This document shows, in pieces, positions 8,227 through 16,616 of a stretch of 51,937 nt of DNA; positions within the stretch are counted from its first letter, which is position 1, and each line of letters starts with the position of its first letter. The notes beneath the pieces are model-generated. The model made no database searches. It was not told the origin of the DNA and saw nothing but the letters and a program-made list of their open reading frames with translations. The stretch covers positions 1 through 51,937 of the forward strand of contig DAOUHE010000103.1 in the NCBI GenBank assembly GCA_034428715.1, in the 5' to 3' direction. Position numbers and translations under genes: made by a program. This stretch comes from Io17-Chloro-G2 sp034428715 (lineage in GTDB: Bacteria; Chloroflexota; Dehalococcoidia; Lucifugimonadales; UBA3495).

Positions 8227-11200
8227 CTACTCCCGAAGTATCTCCCGCCGCGACAACACCTGCTCCATCAACGGCCTCATTCCCAGTTCGCTGGAGATGG
8301 TGATGGACTCGTCCAGCAAGGTGATGGCCCTGGCCCGGTCTCCTTCACCGTCTCGTTCCCTCAGTGTATCGGCGTAGTCGCAGCAGGTCCAGGCTAGTTC
8401 GGGGCGGTAGCCCGCCTTACGGCAGAAGGCCAGGGCGTCCTCAAAGTGGGCCACAGCCTGGTCCGCCTCGCCTGATGTGTGGGACAGGAGTGCCAACAGT
8501 CGGTCGACGGCTATCATGGACAAAGTCAACATCGTGCCTTGATGCGGTGCCAGCGCGGAGTACTGCTCATCGGCGGCTGGGACATTGCCCCGATGTACCG
8601 CCAGCAGCGACAGGCCAGCTCGGGCGCAGGCGATGGTGTAAGGAGTGGCCGAGGGAGACGAAATAACGATTTCGCAGGCCGACGCGGCGACTTCCAAACG
8701 ATCGGTTTCCCCCGTGATGCGGGCAACAATTGGTATGGTCATAGCCGGGTACGCATATTCTAAACCTGGGCCGGGTGCGATAGCGCGCATGAGCTCAAGC
8801 AGCCGCTCCAAATAGGTCTCCCCCTGCTCGAACTCACCTACCTCGTATTCCAACAACGCCCGAGTACAAAGGTCGCGTGGCTCCACCGGCGACAGGGCGA
8901 GGCCGCGATCATTGATTTCTCGGGCGGCCTGCCAACCGCCCTCAAGACGGGACACGAACCCGTTGACCCGAAGAGCACTGGCCAACCACCACCGGTCCCG
9001 TAGACTCTCTGCCGAGGCAAGCAAAGCCGATGCATTGGAACGCAGTCCAACAAGATCACCCAGCGAATTTTGGGCGAGGGCGGCGCTGTAGCGCGCCAGT
9101 ACTTCCGCGTGGGGCTCTTCCGCCCGATGGGCCAATTCTATTGCCTGTAGGCCTTTGTCTAAGCACTCCGGCCAGAGGAGTTGATACAGGTCCGCGTTAG
9201 CCGAGTCGGCCAGCGTCCGCATCTCCAGGGCCGCGTCCCATTCACGCCGGGCGATGGTCAGAGCCTTTCCAAAAGCCTCCTGGGCGCTATCGTAGTCTCC
9301 TTCCTCAATCTGTACGACCCTGCCGTAGCGGGACAGCAGACGCCCAGCCGCGAGGGAATCCGATGGCACCAGGGCTAGGGCGCTGGAAACCAGCTGGGCG
9401 TCCCCAATCCGTTGACTGGCAACAGGGTAAAATGGGTACTCGGCGATGGCCACGGCGCGGTCCACGTCTCCAGTCTCGGCAAAGTAGTCGAAGGCGCGGC
9501 TCAAGGTGACTACCGCCTCCTGGATCTGGTGCCTGGGTAGCGCGGCTGCTTGGGCGCGGCCCAGGCCGTACAGAATCGCAGCAGTCTCGCCTTCGGCGGG
9601 TTGTCCCTCGAGTGCTGACAGGGCCAGCTGAAAGTGGGCCAGGGCATCCTCGTGAGCGTAGCTGGCCAGGGCACGCTCGCCGGCCAGCAAGGAGTAGTGC
9701 ACCAACATTTCGGTGCCTGTCACGTTTGCCGCCTCGGCGAAGTGATACGCCAACTCGGCGGCATGGGCATCGGCATCAGGACCGTATATTTCCCCCAAAA
9801 CCTCGCCGATACGAGCGTGTAACCGCACCCGCCGGGTTGTGGACAGTTCCTCAGCCAGAGTCTCTTGTATTAGGGCATGAGTGAACTGATAGCGGTCTAC
9901 AGTATGCGGCAACTCTTCAACCACTCGCGCCCCCAGCGCCTCTTCCAGTACCACCATTAGCCGGTCATCCGAGAGATCATCAATAAGCCGGTTCAACAGC
10001 TCTAAGGTAAACTCCCGGCCAATCACCGAGGCGATGGTCAAGGTCTCGTTACAGCGCTCAGACAACCGGTCCAACCGCCTTCCGATAACTTCGCGCACCC
10101 CGTCGGGGATACGGACACTCCAAGTGTCAGAATCCCGCATAGGCGCGGTCCCGCCTAGCCCGGAAGCTCCTATAACGCCCTCTTGAACCATTAAGCGCAC
10201 CACTTCGGTGACAAACAGGGGATTGCCTTCGGTTTGCCGCGTCACCGCCTCCACCATGCCTTGCGGTGGGGCGACGCCGGACGCCAACTCGATGAACCTG
10301 CCTACGTCTTCCTGGCTAAGGCCCCTCAGCAGCACCCGATGGAACAGTCTCTCCCGGGTCAAACCACCCAAGGTTAGCGACAGTGGATGCCTTCGAGACA
10401 ATTCCATATCCCGATAAGTCCCGATCAGCAGCAACCGGCTACCTGAAAGCTCTCGAGCCACGAACTCCAACAGAAGCAAAGATGGATGATCGGCCCAGTG
10501 CAAATCATCGAGGAAAAGGACCAGGGGCCGGCGTTGCGCCGCGTTTTTCAAGAAACTTGTAATAGAATCAAATAATCGAAATCGGGCTTGCTCTGGCTCC
10601 AAAGCCAGAGGCGTTCTTAGGCCGGGCAGCCGTTCCCGCACATCGGAAACGATTTCGGCAATATCCTCGGCGCCGGCGCCCATCTCCGATCTAAGCTGTT
10701 CCGGCTCTTTGTCTCTGATGTATGACCTGATGGCTTGTACCCAAGGCCAGTAAGGCGGCATGCCCTTCTCTTCGTAGCAACGTCCCCACAGAACCTGGGC
10801 GGCTCGCAAGCCAGCGTAGGTGGCGAGCTCTTGGGCGATTCGGCTCTTGCCGATGCCCGGCTCTCCCACCAGGGTGACCATCCGGCCTCGCCCGGACAGA
10901 GTGTCCTCCAGTGCGGCCTTCAGGTCGCCCATCTCTTGATGCCGGCCAACGAACACTCCTCCGGCCAGGCTGTCCAGAGCTTGCCCACCGTCGACTGCCG
11001 CCGCAGGTTGTACCACACTGGTGGTGACGTCGACGGCGTCTAAAGCGGCCAGTACGTCCGACGCCGATTCGTGCCGCTCTGCCGGGTCTTTGGCTAACAG
11101 GCGCATAATTAGCGCCTCCAGCGGCCTGGGACACTGGGGATTGTGCCAGGTTGGGGCCACCGGCGGAGTGTTTATGTGCTGGCCTATGATGGCCACCGAG

Positions 11201-12027
11201 TCGTCTCCCAAGAAGGGCGGCCTTCCCGTAACCATCTCATAGAGCATGGCGCCAAGGGAGTAAAGGTCCGACCGGGGCGTGACGTCGCCGCCCATGGCCT
11301 GCTCAGGAGGCATGTAGGAGACGGCACCCACCATCATGCCTTCAGTGGTAAGGCGGGAACGGTCCAGGGCCACCGCCAAGCCGAAGTCGCCGATCTTGGC
11401 GATGCCATCCTCGGTCACATTTCCAGGTTTCAGGTCCCGGTGGACGATTCCCCTACTGTGGGCGAACTCCATCCCCCGGCAGGTTTCCTCGGCGATCTTG
11501 ATCGCCTGTTCCAGGGGAAGCCGGTGGTCCGGGGCGCCTTCAATGACCCCCTCAACATCACCGCCGCCCATCAGTTCGGTGACTATGTGGGGGTGAGAGC
11601 CCAAGCGCCCCATGGCCTGGGCCTCCCTTTGGATGCGAGTCCGGGAGGTGTCGTCCAGACCCTCGGTCTTAATAAGGGCGAACGCTACCTCTCGGTCTAA
11701 AAGCGTGTCCTGGGCCAAGTAGACTTTCTTCTTGCCGCCCTCTCCTAGAAATCGTTTGACCTGGTAGCGGCCATCGGAAAAGGAGGTCGGTTGGTCCGAG
11801 ACCACGGCAGAAACTGGGAGTGAAGCGGGATTTCCTTGAGTTGACTGGGTAATTCCTGTGTCACGCTCGGCAACAGCTAGGTAAGAAAGAGCGTCGCTGT
11901 TATCGGGGTCTATCCGCAATACGGCGCGGGCGCGACTGGCAACAGTCGACCAATCCTCCTTAGAGATGGCCTGGTCGGCTTCATCAAGCAGGCGCTCTAT
12001 TTGTCGTTGCAGCCGTTCACTGACCAT
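8227..12027 (-). CDS. Ser/Thr protein kinase - AAA ATPase - TPR regulator (PknK-like)
   Basis: A 1,266-residue cytosolic regulator, numbered from MVSERLQ. A short N-terminal helical region (1-60) precedes a kinase domain (about 88-330): glycine loop GEGGKKKVY, K120 in FALIK, HRDLKPGN (catalytic D198), DFG (D214), and MPPEQ in place of APE. Next is an AAA_16-type ATPase with Walker A GEPGIGKS (388-395) and Walker B LVLFLDDLHWAD (about 502-513). The last 600 residues are TPR-like helices. PknK/MalT-like proteins couple kinase or ATPase activity to ligand sensing. Compared with homologues I recall, the beta4-beta5 segment seems missing (HPHIV runs straight into TELMGGGD), which may impair the kinase. 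The start is uncertain: frame is open to 12162 and no strong ribosome site decides. Confidence 0.88.
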   Translation of the reverse strand: MVSERLQRQIERLLDEADQAISKEDWSTVASRARAVLRIDPDNSDALSYLAVAERDTGITQSTQGNPASLPVSAVVSDQPTSFSDGRYQVKRFLGEGGKKKVYLAQDTLLDREVAFALIKTEGLDDTSRTRIQREAQAMGRLGSHPHIVTELMGGGDVEGVIEGAPDHRLPLEQAIKIAEETCRGMEFAHSRGIVHRDLKPGNVTEDGIAKIGDFGLAVALDRSRLTTEGMMVGAVSYMPPEQAMGGDVTPRSDLYSLGAMLYEMVTGRPPFLGDDSVAIIGQHINTPPVAPTWHNPQCPRPLEALIMRLLAKDPAERHESASDVLAALDAVDVTTSVVQPAAAVDGGQALDSLAGGVFVGRHQEMGDLKAALEDTLSGRGRMVTLVGEPGIGKSRIAQELATYAGLRAAQVLWGRCYEEKGMPPYWPWVQAIRSYIRDKEPEQLRSEMGAGAEDIAEIVSDVRERLPGLRTPLALEPEQARFRLFDSITSFLKNAAQRRPLVLFLDDLHWADHPSLLLLEFVARELSGSRLLLIGTYRDMELSRRHPLSLTLGGLTRERLFHRVLLRGLSQEDVGRFIELASGVAPPQGMVEAVTRQTEGNPLFVTEVVRLMVQEGVIGASGLGGTAPMRDSDTWSVRIPDGVREVIGRRLDRLSERCNETLTIASVIGREFTLELLNRLIDDLSDDRLMVVLEEALGARVVEELPHTVDRYQFTHALIQETLAEELSTTRRVRLHARIGEVLGEIYGPDADAHAAELAYHFAEAANVTGTEMLVHYSLLAGERALASYAHEDALAHFQLALSALEGQPAEGETAAILYGLGRAQAAALPRHQIQEAVVTLSRAFDYFAETGDVDRAVAIAEYPFYPVASQRIGDAQLVSSALALVPSDSLAAGRLLSRYGRVVQIEEGDYDSAQEAFGKALTIARREWDAALEMRTLADSANADLYQLLWPECLDKGLQAIELAHRAEEPHAEVLARYSAALAQNSLGDLVGLRSNASALLASAESLRDRWWLASALRVNGFVSRLEGGWQAAREINDRGLALSPVEPRDLCTRALLEYEVGEFEQGETYLERLLELMRAIAPGPGLEYAYPAMTIPIVARITGETDRLEVAASACEIVISSPSATPYTIACARAGLSLLAVHRGNVPAADEQYSALAPHQGTMLTLSMIAVDRLLALLSHTSGEADQAVAHFEDALAFCRKAGYRPELAWTCCDYADTLRERDGEGDRARAITLLDESITISSELGMRPLMEQVLSRREILRE

Positions 12028-12269
12028 TATGATGGGAATAGTAGCGTCAAAGAGCAGTCTTTGTCCACGAACAGCCCGCTTAATTCCCCGATGGCGGTTC
12101 CCTGAGTCAAGTACATGATACCGGGAAGGGTTCTTTTGAGTGGAGCCAACACCCACCGGCAACGCCCCCGCCTTGGCCTAGCTTGCTACAGACCCAGCAC
12201 GTGCATACAATGTCGGAGTCTGGAACAGAGTTTTACACGTGCAGGTAAACCCGGCGGATTAGGAGGGAG

Positions 12270-12701
12270 ATGGTTGCTGAAGGGGTAGAAATTGGACCGG
12301 CGGTATCCAGCGATCTGATTCGTTTGGCCGTAGCTTATAACGACGCTCTAGACTTGTGCACCCGTACCCAGGCCTCCAATATTGACAAGGTAATGGAGTT
12401 CTTCGCCGATGACGCCATGCGCGTCACCGTAGGCCAGGAACCGGCCGTTGGCAAAGCAGCTATCCGGGAAAGCTTTGTCCGGCGCTCGGCGCGGCTCCAG
12501 CAAGTCGTGGAGCTAAAGGGCATCGAGTTGTGGGGCGACTTGGTTGTCTGCCGCATCGAGCGCAATGACTCGACCCACACCGCCTCAGGACTGGAGCAGC
12601 ATCTTCGCATCCTGTTGGTCAAAGATGGAAAGATCAAACGGCTCATTGTGGTGGTCGATCCCGAAGAGGACAACCGGCTAAAACCCAGCGCCCCTGACTG
12701 A
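12270..12701 (+). CDS. SnoaL-like / NTF2-fold protein
   Basis: A 143-residue protein with the SnoaL/NTF2-like pattern: an N-terminal helix (LIRLAVAYNDALDLCTRTQASNIDKVMEFFADDAMRVT), a mid-section GKAAIRESF, and C-terminal strands (LEQHLRILLVKDGKIKRLIVVVDPEE). Such small cone-shaped folds serve as isomerases, cyclases, hydrolases or ligand binders, so a reaction cannot be given. AGGAGGGAG stands directly before the ATG. It is divergent from the kinase gene and about 170 bp upstream of the deacetylase; a shared transcript is possible but not shown. Confidence 0.75.
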   Translation: MVAEGVEIGPAVSSDLIRLAVAYNDALDLCTRTQASNIDKVMEFFADDAMRVTVGQEPAVGKAAIRESFVRRSARLQQVVELKGIELWGDLVVCRIERNDSTHTASGLEQHLRILLVKDGKIKRLIVVVDPEEDNRLKPSAPD

Positions 12702-12869
12702 CCATGCGCCTTCCGGTGCCTGGGCTGATGGTCCACGGCGCCGCGGCAAGAGGGGATTGCCATTACGCAAGCCCGCAAACGCTCCCGACCGGAATGCTAG
12801 CGTTCTTAACACGGGCGACAACCCACGAGGGAAATTGCGTCATACAGATGACCAATCGATGAGGATTCG

Positions 12870-13772
12870 ATGAGCACACGAGACCTGGTTGGTTACGGAC
12901 CCAATCCGCCGGTGGTGCAATGGCCCAATGAGGCTAGGATCGCCGTCTCGGTGGCCGTGAACTACGAGGAAGGCTCAGAATACTCCCTTCTGGACGGCGA
13001 CCCCCGGGGAGAAACCTCGGGGGAATCTCCATCCAACGTCCCCATCGGAGAACGAGACCTGGCCAACGAGTCCTTTTTCGAGTACGGAAGCAGGGCCGGC
13101 GTGTGGCGGATCATGAGGGAGTTCGACCGGTACGATATAAAAGGGACGTTTTTCTGCTGTGCCCTGGCCCTGGAGCGAAATCCCCAGGTGGGGCCGGAGA
13201 TAATCCGCCGGGGCCACGAGGTCATGGGGCACGGCAACCGGTGGGAAGAGTACTACCGGATGGACCGGGACACCGAGCGGGAAGCGATCAAACAAGCGGT
13301 GGAATCGATCACCCGCACCACCGGGCAACGCCCTTTGGGTTGGTACATCCGCTACGGCCCCAGCGTGAACACCCGGGAGTTGGTGGTAGAAGAGGGCGGG
13401 TTCATCTACGACTGCAACGCTTACAACGACGACCTGCCATACTACACCGAAGTGCATGGGAACAAGTGGCTGGTGGTACCCTACTCGTTGGAGGTCAATG
13501 ACACCAAATTCTGGCGAGGCGAGCTGATTACGCCCAATGATTTTTTCGAGGTTGCCAGGTCGTGTTTCGATACGCTTTACGAGGAAGGGAACACCCACCC
13601 GAAAATGATGTCAGTGGGGCTTCACTGCCGCATAATCGGCAAACCCGGCCGGGCAAGCGGCTTACGAAAGTTTCTCCAATACGCGTCAGAGAAGGAAGGG
13701 GTCTGGTTCGCCCGCCGTCTGGACATCGCCCGGTGGTGGCTGGAAAACTATCCCCCAACGCCGGTAGCGTGA
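12870..13772 (+). CDS. Polysaccharide-deacetylase-fold hydrolase, PuuE allantoinase-like
   Basis: A 300-residue NodB-fold protein. NYEEGSEYSLLDGD, FDRYDIKGTFFCCALALERNP, GHEVMGHGNRWEEYY and the C-terminal LHCRIIGKPGRASGLRKFLQYA..GVWFARRLDIARWWLE match the metal-independent PuuE allantoinase group of this superfamily. PuuE proteins open the hydantoin ring of allantoin in purine breakdown. No other ureide gene (urate oxidase, allantoicase, ureidoglycolate enzymes) lies nearby, so a related cyclic amide is possible. The ATG follows GAGGATTCG, a modest ribosome site. It is followed at 61 bp by the large alpha/beta hydrolase on the same strand. Confidence 0.85.
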   Translation: MSTRDLVGYGPNPPVVQWPNEARIAVSVAVNYEEGSEYSLLDGDPRGETSGESPSNVPIGERDLANESFFEYGSRAGVWRIMREFDRYDIKGTFFCCALALERNPQVGPEIIRRGHEVMGHGNRWEEYYRMDRDTEREAIKQAVESITRTTGQRPLGWYIRYGPSVNTRELVVEEGGFIYDCNAYNDDLPYYTEVHGNKWLVVPYSLEVNDTKFWRGELITPNDFFEVARSCFDTLYEEGNTHPKMMSVGLHCRIIGKPGRASGLRKFLQYASEKEGVWFARRLDIARWWLENYPPTPVA

Positions 13773-13832
13773 CCATGAATAGAATGGTAGCTGCGGAGTC
13801 CAGAACGCTGACGACAGGTAAAGGGAATCGAT

Positions 13833-15821
13833 ATGCCAGTTACTAAGATTGAAATCTCTGATCGGAGTAGATTCGCGGATGGAATGGCTTTCGGCGGCGT
13901 AGGCCCTTACGAGTCGATGGAAGGGACAGCCCATTTCGCGGTCGACCCACTAAACGAACGAAACAAGGCAATCACTGACCTGGACCTCGCTCCCAGGGAC
14001 GCCAACGGAAAAGTGGGCTTCACCGCCCATTTCGCGATGCTCCAACCCGTTGACACCAATCGAGGGAATCGTCGGCTTCTCTTTGACGTTGTCAACCGAG
14101 GCCGCAAAACCGCCTTGGGCTTGAATGATGTTCCAGGGGCCACCGATCTTCTCGCCCCGCTGCAGGCCGGCAACGGATTCTTGATGCGCCAGGGCTACAC
14201 GATGGTCTGGTGCGGTTGGCAAGCCGATGTTCCGCCGGTCCCGGGGTTGATCGGCCTGCAAGTCCCCGAGGCCATTGGTCCCGACGGAGCGCTCACTGGA
14301 GGTATTCTTTGCCAGTTTCAGTGCAACTCACCCACTCAATCCTTTCTGCTGGCGCACCGGGACCACCTCCCCCATCCACCGGTGGATTTGGACGATCCCA
14401 CCGCCACGTTGACCGTCCGCGACCTGCCCAATAGCCCCGCCGAGCCCATCAACCGTGGCGACTGGTCATTCATTCGCCTGGAAGACGACGGTCCCGACGT
14501 AGACCCCAGCCATGTTTACATGCCTCAGGGTTTCCAGCCCGGCAGGATCTATCAGTTGGTGTACCGCACCAAAGGAAGCAGTATAGTGGGACTGGGCTTC
14601 GCGGCCGTTAGGGACACAGTGTCCTTTCTAAAGCACTCCGCAATATCCGAGGGAAATCCCTGCACCGGCCCCATCGAATACGGATATGCCATCGGGCGCT
14701 CCCAGAGCGGACGGTTCCTGCGCCAGATGATCCATTTGGGGTTGAATGAGGACGAGGAGGAGCGTATCGCCCTTGACGGGATAATCGCCCACGTAGCAGG
14801 CGGAATGAGGGGAGAGTTCAATCTCCGCTTTGGTCAACCTTCCAAAGATATTTGCTACATAATCCCTGAATTGTTCCCGTTTATCGATACTGAACAGAAA
14901 GACCCGGTGACCGGGGAGACCGGCTCATTGTTGGCCCGGATGGAAGAGCGTGGCAAAGTACCCAAAATAATGTTCACCAACACCTCGGCCGAGTACTGGC
15001 GGGGCGACGCGGCGCTGATCCATACAGACCTGGAAACCATGCAAGACGCCCCCGAATCTGAATCCGTCCGGCGTTACCATTTCGCCGGGAGTCAACACGG
15101 CGCGGGGGAGTTCCCGCCCTTGGAGGTGCGGGAAAGCGACGGCATTCGCGGCCAGCTTCCCTTTAATAGCGTTGACTACACGCCGTTGCTGCGAGCCGCG
15201 CTGGAAAACCTGGACCGGTGGGTTTCCTTGGGCGAGCCACCTCCACTCAGCCGGCATCCCAGCCTTTCAGACGGTTCGGCAGTGGAGTCTAAATCCCTGT
15301 CGGACAGGTTCGCCCAGTTGCCCGGAGTCCGTGTACCGCCTCAAACCACCCGGGCCATGCGGCTGGACTACGGACCGGAAACCCATCTGGGGCGAACCAC
15401 AGTCCTTCCAGCCAAAGAAGGGGAAGAATATCCGGCCCTGGTATCAGACCTCGACGAAAACTACAACGAGAGGTCCGGCATCCGCCTTCCGGACTTGACA
15501 GTTCCCGTGGCTACTTATACCGGCTGGAATCTAAGAGACCCCAGCATCGGTAATCCCGATCTGTTTATCGGCATAACCGGGGGCTTGGCAGGCTGGACAT
15601 TGCCATTCCCGGCAACTCAGGCTGAACGAGAGTCTTCCAACGACCCCAGGCTGTCCATTCAGGAGCGTTACAGCTCCAAAACAGAGTTCCTGGAGCAGGT
15701 GAAGGCGGCCGGCCAGGCCCTGGTGGACGAGGGATACATGCTTTCGGAAGACCTAGGGAAGGTGGTAGAGCGGGCAGCGTCAAAGTATGACTATTTTCTG
15801 GGAAATGGAGTCAATGGCTGA
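13833..15821 (+). CDS. Large alpha/beta hydrolase domain protein (662 aa)
   Basis: A 662-residue protein of the large alpha/beta hydrolase family (the Abhydrolase_10 type as I recall it). The beta-rich N-terminal region starts KIEISDRSRFADGMAFGGVGPYE, a characteristic opening. The nucleophile elbow is GRSQSGRFLRQMIHLG at about residues 288-303, with Ser in G-R-S-Q-S-G. Members act as esterases or lactonases with mostly unknown substrates. No signal peptide is visible. It sits 61 bp after the PuuE-like gene. Its last 42 bases overlap the 3' end of the convergent small hydrolase gene, a tail-to-tail overlap. Confidence 0.85.
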   Translation: MPVTKIEISDRSRFADGMAFGGVGPYESMEGTAHFAVDPLNERNKAITDLDLAPRDANGKVGFTAHFAMLQPVDTNRGNRRLLFDVVNRGRKTALGLNDVPGATDLLAPLQAGNGFLMRQGYTMVWCGWQADVPPVPGLIGLQVPEAIGPDGALTGGILCQFQCNSPTQSFLLAHRDHLPHPPVDLDDPTATLTVRDLPNSPAEPINRGDWSFIRLEDDGPDVDPSHVYMPQGFQPGRIYQLVYRTKGSSIVGLGFAAVRDTVSFLKHSAISEGNPCTGPIEYGYAIGRSQSGRFLRQMIHLGLNEDEEERIALDGIIAHVAGGMRGEFNLRFGQPSKDICYIIPELFPFIDTEQKDPVTGETGSLLARMEERGKVPKIMFTNTSAEYWRGDAALIHTDLETMQDAPESESVRRYHFAGSQHGAGEFPPLEVRESDGIRGQLPFNSVDYTPLLRAALENLDRWVSLGEPPPLSRHPSLSDGSAVESKSLSDRFAQLPGVRVPPQTTRAMRLDYGPETHLGRTTVLPAKEGEEYPALVSDLDENYNERSGIRLPDLTVPVATYTGWNLRDPSIGNPDLFIGITGGLAGWTLPFPATQAERESSNDPRLSIQERYSSKTEFLEQVKAAGQALVDEGYMLSEDLGKVVERAASKYDYFLGNGVNG

Positions 15822-16589
15822 GTCGTCATCGGTGATGCCGGCCGCGAGTCTATAAACATCTGGTCGACTGACGAATTGGTCCAGGAGATAAACCAGCGCC
15901 CACCCAAGGCTGCCCAGCCAATCCAGCAAGTGGCCGGTGGCATCATTCCAAACATCCTCTCTGGTGCGGCCACTGGATTTTAGGACCGCGAAGCCATGGT
16001 CGGCGCCGTCCAGCAGCTGGACCGTGGACACAGGGACCGCGGCAGACGCCTCTCTTAGCTGGTCCGGCGTGGCGAAGGCATCGCGGGTGCCGGAGCAGAA
16101 AAGAGTGGGAACGTTGATGCCGGGAAGATGCTCATCCCGCCGCTTGCCCGGCGGTTTACCCGCGCTACGTGGTGGGCCGAGGGGATAGGCGAACAAGGCC
16201 AGGCCGTCTACTATCGACCCTTGAGCCACTGCCTCCTGAGCGACGACTTGGGATGCGATCCGCCCTCCCTTGGACCTGCCGCCGACAGCCAACCGGGTCC
16301 CTTCCTCTTCCACCATCGCGATCACCCGCCTCCAGGTCTCTTCCAGCAGCCTGGGTGAATCGGGACGGCGTTTCCCAGCCTCCATGTAGGGGAACTGGAA
16401 ACGAAGGGTGGCAATGCCCGACTCCGCCAGCCGGTGGTTCAAATAGCCGCCAAAGGGGTCGCCGATGTTGGAGCCGGCCCCCGGCGCGTAGAGGAACATC
16501 CTCTTGGCGGCGGAGCTATCCGGTTGTGTCCGGACGGCCGTGACTGACAGGCCTTCGTGGACTTCTATCAGGAAGCTCTCTTCACGCAT
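15780..16589 (-). CDS. Small alpha/beta hydrolase, KANL3/Tex30-like
   Basis: A 269-residue dienelactone-hydrolase-like protein. Visible are LYAPGAGSNIGDPFGGYLNHRLAESGIATLRFQFPY (oxyanion region), the nucleophile elbow VGGRSKGGRIAS, CSGTRDAFATPDQLRE (acid loop) and DGADHGFAVLKSSGRT (catalytic His). The core is about 210 residues as usual; the last 50 or so (LGWALVYLLDQFVSRPDVY...) are an extra tail that runs across the end of the convergent gene and may reflect loss of an earlier stop. It starts 27 bp after the ThDP enzyme stop, so it is probably the third gene of the molybdenum hydroxylase-ThDP enzyme-hydrolase operon. Activity is unassigned. Confidence 0.82.
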   Translation of the reverse strand: MREESFLIEVHEGLSVTAVRTQPDSSAAKRMFLYAPGAGSNIGDPFGGYLNHRLAESGIATLRFQFPYMEAGKRRPDSPRLLEETWRRVIAMVEEEGTRLAVGGRSKGGRIASQVVAQEAVAQGSIVDGLALFAYPLGPPRSAGKPPGKRRDEHLPGINVPTLFCSGTRDAFATPDQLREASAAVPVSTVQLLDGADHGFAVLKSSGRTREDVWNDATGHLLDWLGSLGWALVYLLDQFVSRPDVYRLAAGITDDDSAIDSISQKIVIL

Positions 16590-16616
16590 GGCCTGTCAGT
16601 CCCCTTTAAACTTGGC

